A stretch of 64,000 nucleotides of DNA. It comes from Microcaldota archaeon (GTDB lineage: Archaea; Micrarchaeota; Micrarchaeia; Norongarragalinales; Norongarragalinaceae). Below, in pieces: positions 1 to 9,591 of this stretch (positions within the stretch are counted from its first letter, which is position 1; every line of letters begins with the position of its first letter). The stretch is taken from contig JACQQD010000003.1 in assembly GCA_016207165.1 (NCBI GenBank), positions 47,343 through 111,342 on the forward strand, in the 5' to 3' direction. The position numbers and the translations under genes are program-made. The notes beneath the pieces were generated by a model. The model saw only the letters and a program-made list of their open reading frames with translations, did no database searches and had not been told where the DNA came from.

Positions 1-103
1 GGCGTTGGCCATCCAAAAACTCGTCGAATCCAAGGCTCCGGCAAAAACCAAGGCCGAGGAAAAACCCGCCGAAGCGGCTTCCGCTTCGGAAGAGAAAAAA
101 TGA
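1..103 (+). CDS. rplP0: Ribosomal protein L10/P0, C-terminal end (partial)
   Basis: Frame reads ...ALAIQKLVESKAPAKTKAEEKPAEAASASEEKK*, acidic/Ala-rich stalk tail, directly upstream of L12/P1. Confidence 0.8.
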   Translation, partial: ALAIQKLVESKAPAKTKAEEKPAEAASASEEKK

Positions 104-115
104 AGGTGAATGATC

Positions 116-412
116 ATGAAAGACGTATACGCCGCTCTGTTGCTGCACAAAGCCGGGCAACCCATCAACGAAGAAAACGTGAACAAAGTGTTGATGGCCG
201 CCGGCGTGCAGGAAGACGCAACCAAGATTAAGGCGTTGTGCGTGGCCCTGGACGGCGTCAACATTGACGACGCCGTTTCGAAGGCCGCGGTCGTTGCCGC
301 CGCTCCAAGCGTTGGAGCCGCGGGCGCCGCCGCTGAAGAAAAGAAGGAAGAGGAAAGCGCGGAGAAAAAGGAAGAGGAAGCCGCCGCCGGCTTGGCGTCG
401 CTCTTCGGCTAA
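116..412 (+). CDS. rpl12: Ribosomal protein L12 (archaeal P1)
   Basis: [31 protein letters not shown]... ending in EEKKEEE...GLASLFG, the P-stalk signature. Confidence 0.95.
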   Translation: MKDVYAALLLHKAGQPINEENVNKVLMAAGVQEDATKIKALCVALDGVNIDDAVSKAAVVAAAPSVGAAGAAAEEKKEEESAEKKEEEAAAGLASLFG

Positions 413-429
413 ACGTTCTCCCCGTTACC

Positions 430-498
430 TTTTTTTTTCTTTTTTCGCACAACCCGGTCCACAGGCTAGCTATAGCGCAAGCCGCACTCTTTTTTTTT
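430..498 (+). terminator. Two oligo-T tracts downstream of rpl12
   Basis: T-rich runs at 430-445 and 490-498, typical of archaeal termination, between convergent genes. Confidence 0.55.
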
Positions 499-1051
499 AA
501 TCCGAGGAAGCGTACGACTTCAGCCACGTCAAGACTTGCGTCCGGGCGAATTGTTCCGATGCTTGCCACGCTTCGCGCTTGGGGGCCGAAAGTGCCTCAT
601 GGCCTCCCACGGGAAAATGCTTGACGGAACCAAAGAAGTCCTTGAGAAACAAGCGGAGTTGCCGGTAGTCCTCAGGACTCAATGGCACGACGGCGTGCTT
701 TGTTGAAAGCGTGTCACCAAAAACCCCGGCAACCCCGGGCTTGGCAACGAGCTTTCTTTCCGTGTAATGGGACTTGGGCTGAACGTGAGACCCCAGAATC
801 CACGACGTGGAATTCCATTCAAAGGGATGCAAGGTGAGTTGGACGTGCACTTGCGGGTTTCGGGCGTGGGCTTGGCATGCAAAGTGGGCGACAAAACGTC
901 CACCGGAACCCAGGCGGCCTTGAAACGTCCAATTCACCACGCGGTCGTCGTCGCCTTTCGTGTCAAAAAGAGAAGCCGTGTTGCCGTGAAAGACTTCCGC
1001 GTTTCCCGGAGTCTCTATCTTCCGCAGTTCACGGAGGAACTCGGAAAGCAT
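497..1051 (-). CDS. Hypothetical protein
   Basis: 184-aa ORF, no recognised motif. Confidence 0.6.
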   Translation of the reverse strand: MLSEFLRELRKIETPGNAEVFHGNTASLFDTKGDDDRVVNWTFQGRLGSGGRFVAHFACQAHARNPQVHVQLTLHPFEWNSTSWILGSHVQPKSHYTERKLVAKPGVAGVFGDTLSTKHAVVPLSPEDYRQLRLFLKDFFGSVKHFPVGGHEALSAPKREAWQASEQFARTQVLTWLKSYASSD

Positions 1052-1066
1052 ATCCGGCTTCGCGCC

Positions 1067-1486
1067 TCAACCGGCTTGTTGGTTGGTGGCCGACGGGCTC
1101 TGCAAATGGGGTTGGAAGACTTTGATGGGCGCGGAAATGTTGATGGCGTAACCCAACAGGGTGCCGACCGAGGACGCCGTGTACTCCAAGGAGCCCAGCA
1201 ACCGTTCGGCCACGTCCTTGGGCAAGGCTTTCTGTTTTTTGAAGTGGTCCACCACGTTTTTGCGCTCGGCTTTGGGCCCTTCCAGCCACGCCTCGCCGAT
1301 GACTTTCATTTCCGCCACATCCTTGGCGTAGTGGATGGTGTACTCGTAATCCACCACAACGTCCTCGCCACGCTCGGATACATCCAAGACGTCGATGTTG
1401 ACGTTGAGGCCCTCGAACTTGGCGTCGGTTTTCATGCGTTTGGCGGCGACCGAGACGATGCGGCCCCCGCGAACTTTAACGGCCAT
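1067..1486 (-). CDS. Hypothetical protein (SecB-like appearance, unverified)
   Basis: 139-aa ORF MAVKVRGGRIVSVAAKRMKTDAKFEGLNVNIDVLDVSERGEDVVVDYEYTIHY. Confidence 0.6.
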   Translation of the reverse strand: MAVKVRGGRIVSVAAKRMKTDAKFEGLNVNIDVLDVSERGEDVVVDYEYTIHYAKDVAEMKVIGEAWLEGPKAERKNVVDHFKKQKALPKDVAERLLGSLEYTASSVGTLLGYAINISAPIKVFQPHLQSPSATNQQAG

Positions 1487-1505
1487 AATACAAAGACACC
1501 TCGGG

Positions 1506-2222
1506 TTAGATTTCCAGGCTTTCTCCAGGCTGCATGACGTGAGGCAACGTCTTGGTTTGCTTCACGCGGCTTGCAAAATCCTTGGCGTCCGCCTGGATGT
1601 TGTCAAACGTATTGTAGTGCATGGGCACCACGTGTTTTAAACGCATGCGCTTGACGGCCGTGATGGCCGCCAAGACGTCCATGGTGTACGTGCCCCCAAT
1701 GGGAACGAGGCCCACGTCGGCGGACACGCGGGACAAGTCGAAAAAGTCGTAGGTATCTCCCGAGTGGTACACGGACTGGCCTCCAACGGTGACGATGTAA
1801 CCCACGGCATGCACGCTTTGAGGATGCTTAGCCGCCACCACCTGCACGTCCATGCCTTGAATGGTGAACCGCTCGCCTTCGGAGACGGCCATCTTCAGCC
1901 GCTCCGGCACGTTCAACCCCTCCAACGTCTCCAGGGGAGCGATGATCTGACACATGTTGCGCGTGACGACTTGCTCCAACGTCGCGGGGTCGCGGTGGTC
2001 GAAGTGCTCATGCGAGACGAAGACGGCGTCCACATCGCGGAACTGGGAGGCCGACGCGGCCGGCGGCACGCGCCGCGGCGTCTTGGAGTTGGAGTCCTTG
2101 GACAGCCAAGGGTCAAACAACACGTGCTTGCCGCCGATTCTTACGGAAAAGCCGGAATGCCCCAAGTACAACAGTTCCATCAACGGAAAATGAAAGGGTC
2201 GGCTTTTATAGATTCGGTTCAT
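1506..2222 (-). CDS. Metal-dependent hydrolase, UPF0173 / MBL fold
   Basis: LGHSGFSVRIGGKHVLFDPWL, SHEHFDHRD, YHSGDTYDF. Confidence 0.88.
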   Translation of the reverse strand: MNRIYKSRPFHFPLMELLYLGHSGFSVRIGGKHVLFDPWLSKDSNSKTPRRVPPAASASQFRDVDAVFVSHEHFDHRDPATLEQVVTRNMCQIIAPLETLEGLNVPERLKMAVSEGERFTIQGMDVQVVAAKHPQSVHAVGYIVTVGGQSVYHSGDTYDFFDLSRVSADVGLVPIGGTYTMDVLAAITAVKRMRLKHVVPMHYNTFDNIQADAKDFASRVKQTKTLPHVMQPGESLEI

Positions 2223-2233
2223 TTAAGCCGATT

Positions 2234-3061
2234 ATGCGCTTTGGTCCAGCAGGCGTACCCATTCGATCCAATCAACGGTCCAGTTTGGCGGGGGTGCAAG
2301 TCACCGCGGACTTGGGTTTGGACGCCATGGAACTGGAGTTCGTGCATGGCTGCCGCATGAACGACGAATCCGCGAAAGCCGTGGGCGCCATGGCCAAGGA
2401 AAAAGGCGTTTCGTTGTCTTGCCACGCCTCCTATTACCTGAACCTGTTGTCTCCCGAAAAAAACAAACTTGAAAAAACCCTGCACGAACTCACGCGGACC
2501 GCCGAAGTCTTGGCCCTGGCCGGCGGAAAACGCATCGTGTTTCATTCGGGATTCTACTTGGGCATGAACCCCGCCAAAGCGTATGCGGCCATGAAGAAAC
2601 AGTACGAGGCCCTTGCCAAAACCATTTCAAAAAACGATTGGAACGCGGTTTTGGCCCCGGAAGTGACTGGAAAAAAAAGCCAGTTTGGCTCCTTGGAAGA
2701 AGTATACGGTTTGGCGGCCGACATCGGCTACGACAAAATCCAGCCTTGCATCGACTGGGGGCACGTTCACGCCCGCGACAACGGCGCCTTGAATCAACCC
2801 GAAGAGTTCGAAAAAGTGCTGGAAACCGTGGAAAAATTCGTCGGCAAAGAGGGACTCAAGACCCTGCACTGCCACATCGAGGGCATCCGGTTCACGGAGA
2901 AAGGCGAGAGAAACCATTTGCGCATCACGGAGGGCCCCCCGGACTACAAGCAAATCATCCGGGCACTCAAAACGTTCAAGTGCGATGGCACCTTGATTTG
3001 CGAGAGCCCGGCCATGGAAGACGATGCCTTACTCCTCCAAAAAGCGTGGAAAACGGCCTAA
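2234..3061 (+). CDS. nfo: AP endonuclease family 2 (Nfo / endonuclease IV-like)
   Basis: MRFGPAGVPI...ELEFVHG...SCHASYYLNL...CIDWGHVHAR...HCHIEGI. Confidence 0.85.
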   Translation: MRFGPAGVPIRSNQRSSLAGVQVTADLGLDAMELEFVHGCRMNDESAKAVGAMAKEKGVSLSCHASYYLNLLSPEKNKLEKTLHELTRTAEVLALAGGKRIVFHSGFYLGMNPAKAYAAMKKQYEALAKTISKNDWNAVLAPEVTGKKSQFGSLEEVYGLAADIGYDKIQPCIDWGHVHARDNGALNQPEEFEKVLETVEKFVGKEGLKTLHCHIEGIRFTEKGERNHLRITEGPPDYKQIIRALKTFKCDGTLICESPAMEDDALLLQKAWKTA

Positions 3062-3875
3062 AAGGGGATTGGGTCCGCCAGCAAGACCTCGTGACGCAGG
3101 TGCGGGCGCACGCCGTCAAGGATTCGTTGATACTGTTCGCGCAAACCATTCGGCGGAAGCCTTGCGGAAAGCACCACGGCGTGCGGCCCGCCGGCAAACA
3201 CGCGCACCAGGGGCGCGCCATGCACCCAAGGCACCAGAACAGATTCAAACCGTTTCTTCCATGCTTTAACCTGGGAAAAAGACAGCAAGGACTTCTCGTC
3301 GGGATTTTCTCCCGTGCGCGCGGGAACCGTCAAGTTCACGCGGGCAAACGGTTCAGCCAAAGTGGACCCTGGAAAACCATCCGAAGCGGGTACCCCAGAC
3401 CCAACAAAAATTTCTTTGCCTTTCTTCCCTCGTAAATCTCCTTGCTGATTTGCACGGACTCCGACAACGCCTTCAATTCCTTTTCAAGAAGCGCCACCGA
3501 GGGCTCCGGAAGCATGGGGGGAAGCGTATCGGGGTGCCGGGGCAACGCAATGGAAGGCTTGGAAAACACCACCAAAAGCCGGTTGCCCAAAGACCGGTAC
3601 GTCCAATCGGCTTCGGGTCGGATGCGAAGCCACTGCAAGTCAGCGTACAGGTTCCTCCAGTCCTGCCGGAACTTCGGCGCCAGTGTGGAGGAACCGATGA
3701 CCGCGCTGGCTTGCGCGCGCAAAAAAGCCCTCACCAAAGGCCCTGCCAAATCCGGGGAATGCTCAAACAAACCGTTTCGGTTGGGCAATTCAACAGCCCA
3801 ATACGAACGAGGGCCCTGCGTGGAAGGAGGCAACTTGAAATGGTGAAGCGTCAGGCGGCGCGCGGTAGAACCCAT
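3058..3875 (-). pseudogene. Hypothetical protein, apparently frameshifted (two overlapping ORFs)
   Basis: ORF MGSTARRLTLHHFKL...SKEIYEGRKAKKFLL continues more plausibly in another frame as KEIFVGSGVPASDGFPGSTLAEPFARVNLTVPAR...; a single-base change near 3427-3429 would join them. Confidence 0.5.
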
Positions 3876-3922
3876 CCAACCGGAGTATAACGCAACCCAT
3901 AAAAAGCGTTTTCCGCCTCTGT

Positions 3923-4693
3923 TTGAAGGAACAGAACCATCAGAACCAAGCGCGTGTATTTTACGTGGCCAAAAAAGAATTCTCTTCATTGTACGTGGGG
4001 TTGGGCGCCTTGGCGGTGCTTCTCGTCGTGGGCGTCGCCTACGTCGCGTTTTTGCAACCCGTTTTAAGCCAACCCACGCCGACGCCCAGCGCACCCGTCA
4101 TCACTTCGAACAACGCCAACCCCTCCATCCCAGCCCAAGCGGTTCTCACCGGCAAGCCCAGCTGTTCCACCAACGCCAGCACGCCCGTGCTGTTGTTTCA
4201 CGACCCGTACTGCCCCGCGTGCGCGGCCAACGAACCCATCCTCAACGCCTTCTACAAGAAGTACGCCGGTTCCGCGGACATCCAGTACCGCTTCGTGGCC
4301 ACGCATTCCAGGCAAATGGCCCAGCAATTCGGCATCAACGAAACGTTCATCGCCCACGACTACCACGTGTGCGCGCAGGACCAAGGCCGACTCCAGGAAT
4401 TCAAGGCCTGCTTTTACCGCACGCTTGAAATCCAGGACGGCCAGTACCTGCCCATGAACGACTCCACGCTTCGCGACTGCGCCGTGGTTCAAAGCGGGTT
4501 AGACCAAGCGCAACTGGACGCGTGCTTGCAGACGGCGCGGGCCCGCATCGACGAACAACTGCTGGAGGCCGCGGACTTTGGCGGCGGCACGTATTTTACG
4601 CCCATGGCCGTCGTGGGATGCGAGTACCGCGTGAACTCGGCGCTGGTGGAAGAAACGTATTGCGCGGTTTCAGGCGCCTGCCCAACCGCTTAA
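3923..4693 (+). CDS. Membrane-anchored DsbA-like thioredoxin-fold protein
   Basis: N-terminal TM segment, then LLFHDPYCPACAANEP (CxxC); start codon uncertain (GTG near 3965 possible). Confidence 0.7.
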   Translation: MKEQNHQNQARVFYVAKKEFSSLYVGLGALAVLLVVGVAYVAFLQPVLSQPTPTPSAPVITSNNANPSIPAQAVLTGKPSCSTNASTPVLLFHDPYCPACAANEPILNAFYKKYAGSADIQYRFVATHSRQMAQQFGINETFIAHDYHVCAQDQGRLQEFKACFYRTLEIQDGQYLPMNDSTLRDCAVVQSGLDQAQLDACLQTARARIDEQLLEAADFGGGTYFTPMAVVGCEYRVNSALVEETYCAVSGACPTA

Positions 4694-4706
4694 AAGCATC
4701 CAAAGC

Positions 4707-6179
4707 GTGGTATTTCGACATATGCTTCGAAGCATTCAGCCCAAGCAGGACTGGAACCAACGCGTGCTGCGCGTACTGAAGGAAGCCCCCAAACTCAAGA
4801 AGCTCCGCGTCTTGGCGGGGTTTAACGCGGTCACAGACTACATCAAGTTCGTGGATTCCAAAACCGTGCTGAAAGCCTTCAGCGGATTGGATGAAGCGGA
4901 ACGCAAAAAAGCGCTGGACAAAAGCCAATCCGACGCCAACCACCTAACCCACCCCAGAGACTTTTTGGCGCAGCTTTTCCGGTGCATGCGCATCGGCAAA
5001 GCGGGTTTAGTCGTCGCGTCCCCGGAAGTGCTCAAGTGGCTGGACGACGCCTTTGGCGCGCCGGACGAAAAGCGCTTGGGGGGACAAGCCGCCCTGATGG
5101 CCGCCCAACTCTCGGAATTGGGAGCCCGCGCCTGCATCTACCCCGCCAACCTGTCCGTGGACCAAGCCAAACTGATTCCCGACGACGTCTGCGTGCCGGT
5201 GGCCGACAAAAAGAAACTCAAGCTCGCAAAGCCCCTGAAAGCCGCCCGACCCGAAGACCCCACCCAAACCAGTTGGATTTTTGAATTCACCCACGGCCAA
5301 GTCCTGGAACTGCCTGGCGAACGCATCGAGTGCCCACGGCAGAACCGCCTCATCGTCGCCTACCCCTCCAACTACACCGCCGCCTTCAAGAAAGACATGG
5401 AACCCGCGCTGCCCAAGCTCGCCAAGCAAATCGACGTACTGCTCGTGTCCGGCTACCATGCCCTGGACGCCAAAACCGCGAAAAAGGAGTTGGCCACGAT
5501 AACGGACCAACTCAAAAAGATGCGCAACGCCAACAAGAAAATCCAAGTCCACTACGAATTCGTGCCCTACGAGGATGACGCCGTCGGAAAAGCCGCCCTC
5601 AAGGCGCTCTCCGGCCTCATTGACAGCATGGGCATGAATGAAGTGGAGCTCGTCAACGTCTTGAAGTTGTTGGGATTCAAGAAAAACGCGCAGGACATCG
5701 AAAAACACGAGTGCGCCGAAACGCTCTACGAAGGCGCGGCCGCCGTCCTGGAAAAACTCCGGCTTCAACGCGTCCACGTGCACAGCCTCGGCTACAACGT
5801 TCTGGTCGTATCCAAGAAAGTGGACGCCGACGCGGCGCGCGACGGCGCGCTTTTTGGCTCCGCGGCCGCCACCGTCAAATCCACGACCGGTAAATTGGGC
5901 CAAGCCGAATTTTCCAAGGAGGTCTTCCTCAAAATTTCCGAAACCGGGTACAACCAAATCGGGCAATTCGAGTCCTCCATCTGGGACTCGTGGCAGAAAA
6001 AGAAGCGAAAACCCATTTCCTCTCTTTTAAGAAAACAGTTCATGAGCTCCGGCATCTTCGACGAACAAAAAACGCATACCGCCATCATCGTTCCGGCGCC
6101 AGTGGCTACCGGGTTAAAGACCACCGTGGGATTGGGCGACGTCGTCTCGGCGTGCGCCATTGCCTTCCAAGCCGCCTGA
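4707..6179 (+). CDS. ADP-dependent glucokinase/phosphofructokinase
   Basis: GFNAVTDYI, LVSGYHAL, HYEFVPYED, VHVHSLGYNVLVV, C-terminal TVGLGDVVSAC. Confidence 0.88.
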   Translation: MVFRHMLRSIQPKQDWNQRVLRVLKEAPKLKKLRVLAGFNAVTDYIKFVDSKTVLKAFSGLDEAERKKALDKSQSDANHLTHPRDFLAQLFRCMRIGKAGLVVASPEVLKWLDDAFGAPDEKRLGGQAALMAAQLSELGARACIYPANLSVDQAKLIPDDVCVPVADKKKLKLAKPLKAARPEDPTQTSWIFEFTHGQVLELPGERIECPRQNRLIVAYPSNYTAAFKKDMEPALPKLAKQIDVLLVSGYHALDAKTAKKELATITDQLKKMRNANKKIQVHYEFVPYEDDAVGKAALKALSGLIDSMGMNEVELVNVLKLLGFKKNAQDIEKHECAETLYEGAAAVLEKLRLQRVHVHSLGYNVLVVSKKVDADAARDGALFGSAAATVKSTTGKLGQAEFSKEVFLKISETGYNQIGQFESSIWDSWQKKKRKPISSLLRKQFMSSGIFDEQKTHTAIIVPAPVATGLKTTVGLGDVVSACAIAFQAA

Positions 6180-6184
6180 AACCC

Positions 6185-6841
6185 ATGAGCCCCCCGCTTC
6201 CCCGCATCATTGGCGTTGAACATTACCCCTGGAACTTGGACGAAGCAAAAAAAGTCGTTGACGCACTCCCCGGAAGCTCCCGCGTGGGCCTGGAAATGGA
6301 TTTGCCGCCCTTACTCCACGAGGCCTTCCAGAAAAAGTACCCCCGTCTGACTGGATCCGGAATTTACGGCGCCACCGGTTTTTTCAATGAACTGGCGAAG
6401 TACGCGACGAAGCGCGGCCACACCATCGTGTGGCTGGACCACCCGACGCGATCCATGGCAGGCGTACACCCCCTGCTTGAAAAAATGGAGCGGTACCTGG
6501 ACCAACGCGCAAAAAATGGCGAACCCGCCGACATGCTACCGGTCCAAATGATATTCGGTTTTCGGGCGTTGACCCAAAGGCTCGCGCCATTCCGATCCAA
6601 AATCATGGCGCACAAAATACGTCGGACGCCATGGGCGGAAACGGACGTGGCCCTTTTGGGGGGCTTCCACGCCGAAGACGTGGCCGAGGCACTCAATGCA
6701 CGCGTGGAGAAACAGATCGGCGAAACCACGCCTCAACAAGCCCGTAACGCCCGAAACGCATTCGAAGAATTTCGGTCAACGCAGGACGTGCGCCAATGGG
6801 TGGACGATTTCCTAAAGGGGCTCAAACAGCAAGGCACTTGA
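6185..6841 (+). CDS. Hypothetical protein, distant TraB/ChaN-like flavour
   Basis: MSPPLPRIIGVEHYPWNLDEAKKVVDALPGSSRVGLEMDLPP; weak motif resemblance only. Confidence 0.5.
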   Translation: MSPPLPRIIGVEHYPWNLDEAKKVVDALPGSSRVGLEMDLPPLLHEAFQKKYPRLTGSGIYGATGFFNELAKYATKRGHTIVWLDHPTRSMAGVHPLLEKMERYLDQRAKNGEPADMLPVQMIFGFRALTQRLAPFRSKIMAHKIRRTPWAETDVALLGGFHAEDVAEALNARVEKQIGETTPQQARNARNAFEEFRSTQDVRQWVDDFLKGLKQQGT

Positions 6842-7031
6842 CGCCACCCCCCGCAAAAACCATTTAAACCCGGCTTGCCACCAAGAACAACGGTTGGAAT
6901 GGCCCGGGATTTACTTTGCCGTTGAAAACGTCGTTTTAGCGTCCAGCCCGTTGCTTTTTCAATGTCGTTGTCCCTTGAAAGCCCAGCGTTAGCTTGGCCC
7001 CGGAACGCGTTGGGAAGAAGGACAACGAAAA

Positions 7032-7436
7032 ATGAGGGAGAACATCATGATCATGGAAACGCGCCGGCTTTGGGCGCATGAAGAAACAAGGCCCGAACAC
7101 AAGGAACACTTGAAAAAACAGATTGTGGAAAGCCAGACCATCACGCCCATCGTGGTGGACCGGGAGACCTTCGTGGTTTTGGACGGCCACCACCGCCTGC
7201 AAATCGTCCAAGAACTGGGTTTTGGAAAAATACCCGTGCACTGGATGGATTACGGCGACGCGTCCATCGAAGTGAAAGCCTACGACACCGGAACGCCCTT
7301 GGACAAGGCGCACGTGATTGCGCGCGCCAAACAAAAAAGGTTGTACCCGCCGAAAAGCACGCGGCACACGTATCAAGGAAAACACGTGTCCGAGTGGACG
7401 GAAAAACACCCGGTTTCACTATCGGAGTTGAAATGA
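7032..7436 (+). CDS. ParB/SbnI-like domain protein, candidate free L-serine kinase (SerK-like)
   Basis: ParB-like VVDRETFVVLDGHHRLQIVQELGFGKIPVHWMDY; adjacent to cysteine synthase. Confidence 0.7.
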   Translation: MRENIMIMETRRLWAHEETRPEHKEHLKKQIVESQTITPIVVDRETFVVLDGHHRLQIVQELGFGKIPVHWMDYGDASIEVKAYDTGTPLDKAHVIARAKQKRLYPPKSTRHTYQGKHVSEWTEKHPVSLSELK

Positions 7437-7439
7437 CGA

Positions 7440-8384
7440 ATGCATGAATCCATCCTGGACGCCGTGGGAAACACGCCTCTGGTCAAACTCAAGAAAATCG
7501 GCAAAAACCTCGGCGCCCGACTCTACGCGAAAGTCGAGTACGTCAACCCCGGCGGATCCGTCAAGGACCGCATGGCCATCCAAATGGTGGCCGACGCCGA
7601 AAAACAAGGGTTGCTGAAAAAAGGCGGCACCCTCGTCGAGCCCACGTCCGGCAACACCGGTGCGGGATTGGCCGTGGTGGCCGCCGTCAAAGGCTACCAC
7701 TGCATTTTCGTTGTACCGGACAAAGTCAGCCCCGAAAAAATCGACTTGCTGAAAGCCTACGGTGCCGAAGTCGTCGTCACGCCCACCAACGTGGAACGCG
7801 AGGACCCCCAAAGCTATTACTCCGTCGCCGACCGCTTGGCCAAAGAAAGAAACGCATTCCAGCCCAACCAGTACTTCAACCCCTCCAACCCCTTGGCGCA
7901 CTACGCGTCCACGGGCCCTGAAATCTGGGAACAAACCAAAGGCAACGTCACGCATTTCGTGGCCGGCATGGGAACCGGAGGCACGATTTCAGGAGTCTCG
8001 AAATTCCTCAAAGAACAAAACCCGAAAATCCAGGTGGTGGGCGCGGACCCGGAAGGCTCCATTTACTCGTCCAAAGACATCCACCAGTACAAAGTCGAAG
8101 GCATTGGCGAAGACTTTTACCCCGGAACCATGGACCTCAAATTGGTGGACCGCATCATTCAGACGCACGACGCGGAAAGCCTGTCCATGACGCGCCGGCT
8201 CGCGCGAGAAGAAGGCATCCTGGTTGGCGGGTCCTCGGGGGCGGCCACCGTGGCGGCCGTGAAACTCGCCGAAGAACTGGAAAAAGACGCGCTGGTCGTC
8301 GTGCTCTTGCCCGATGGCGGACGAGGTTACCTCAGCAAAGTCTTCTCCGACGCGTGGATGGAAAAAAACGGTTTTGAAGTGTGA
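7440..8384 (+). CDS. Cysteine synthase / cystathionine beta-synthase-like PLP enzyme
   Basis: NTPLVKL, NPGGSVKDRMA, EPTSGNTGAGLA, PDKVSPEKIDLLKAYGAEVVVTPTNVEREDPQSYYSVADRLA (CBS-like), GTGGTISG. Confidence 0.9.
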   Translation: MHESILDAVGNTPLVKLKKIGKNLGARLYAKVEYVNPGGSVKDRMAIQMVADAEKQGLLKKGGTLVEPTSGNTGAGLAVVAAVKGYHCIFVVPDKVSPEKIDLLKAYGAEVVVTPTNVEREDPQSYYSVADRLAKERNAFQPNQYFNPSNPLAHYASTGPEIWEQTKGNVTHFVAGMGTGGTISGVSKFLKEQNPKIQVVGADPEGSIYSSKDIHQYKVEGIGEDFYPGTMDLKLVDRIIQTHDAESLSMTRRLAREEGILVGGSSGAATVAAVKLAEELEKDALVVVLLPDGGRGYLSKVFSDAWMEKNGFEV

Positions 8385-8448
8385 CCATGCGGTTGAACAC
8401 GAACGTTTTGCTGAAACAAAACGATTCACGAAAAAGGGGTCTGGCGCA

Positions 8449-9591
8449 GTGAAGTTCAACACGAAAGCGGTTCACGCCGGAGAAAAACCGGATTCCGCCA
8501 CCGGGGCCCTGGCAACGCCCATTTATCAGACGAGCACGTACGCCCAGGACGCGCCCAACCAACACAAGGGCTTCGATTACAGCCGGGCGGCCAACCCCAC
8601 CCGGCAAATCCTGGAAAACAATTTGGCGGCCCTGGAAAACGTGGATTACGCCGTGGCATTCTCTTCGGGCTTGGCGGCCACAAGCTCGGTGTTGAACTTG
8701 TTCAAGCAAGGCGACCATGTGGTCGCGTCACAAGACATGTACGGCGGCACGTACCGGTTGTTCAAGCAACTCTACGAAAAATACGGAGTCACCTTTGATT
8801 TCGTTGACGCGACGAACTCGGACGCCCTGCAATCCGCCATCAAACCCAACACCAAACTCGTATGGATTGAAACCCCCTCCAACCCGCTTCTCAAAATTAC
8901 GGACATCAAAGCCGCCGCCGCCATCGCCCACGACGCCAACGCGCGGTTGGCCGTGGACAGCACCTTGGCCACGCCCCACCTACAACAACCCTTTTCCTTG
9001 GGGGCCGACTTGGTCGTGCATTCCACCACGAAGTACCTCAACGGACACGCCGACGTCATCGGCGGCGCGGTATGCGTCAAAGACAAAACCCTCTACGAAC
9101 AGTTGCGCTTCTGGCAGAAGTCCGTGGGATCGGTTCCGGGCCCCCTGGATTGCTATTTGGTGTTGCGCGGAATCAAGACCCTGCCGCTTCGCATGGACCA
9201 GCACTCCAAGAACGCCATGACCGTCGCCCAATTCCTGCAAAGCCATCCCAAAGTCAAGCGCGTCATTTACCCCGGACTTCAAAGCCACCCCCAACACGAA
9301 TTGGCGAAAAAACAGATGACCGCGTTTTCAGGAATGATTGCCGTGGAATTGGACGCCTCCTTTGAAAAAGCCATGGCGTTTGCCTCCAACTTGGAACTGT
9401 TCACCTTGGCCGAGGACTTGGGGGGAGTCAAGAGCCTGACGTGCCACCCGGCGTCCATGACGCACGCCGCCGTCCCAAAACAAGAACGCCTCAAAACGGG
9501 ATTCACCGACGAACTCATCCGCCTGAGCATCGGCATCGAGGACGCCGACGACCTCATCGAAGACCTTGAAAAAGCGCTGGACCCATTGTAG
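8449..9591 (+). CDS. Cystathionine gamma-synthase/gamma-lyase
   Basis: GTG start; KFNTKAVHAGEKPDSATGALATPIYQTSTY, YSRAANPTRQ, HSTTKYLNGHADVIGG. Confidence 0.92.
   Translation: MKFNTKAVHAGEKPDSATGALATPIYQTSTYAQDAPNQHKGFDYSRAANPTRQILENNLAALENVDYAVAFSSGLAATSSVLNLFKQGDHVVASQDMYGGTYRLFKQLYEKYGVTFDFVDATNSDALQSAIKPNTKLVWIETPSNPLLKITDIKAAAAIAHDANARLAVDSTLATPHLQQPFSLGADLVVHSTTKYLNGHADVIGGAVCVKDKTLYEQLRFWQKSVGSVPGPLDCYLVLRGIKTLPLRMDQHSKNAMTVAQFLQSHPKVKRVIYPGLQSHPQHELAKKQMTAFSGMIAVELDASFEKAMAFASNLELFTLAEDLGGVKSLTCHPASMTHAAVPKQERLKTGFTDELIRLSIGIEDADDLIEDLEKALDPL

Noticed and set aside
5007-5966. Long antisense ORF (319 aa) opposite the ADP-dependent kinase, and similar shadow ORFs (e.g. 12036-12758 +, 32864-33643 +, 45012-45980 -)
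   Set aside because: Mirror ORFs from G+C-rich codon usage; the opposite strand encodes a clear known protein.
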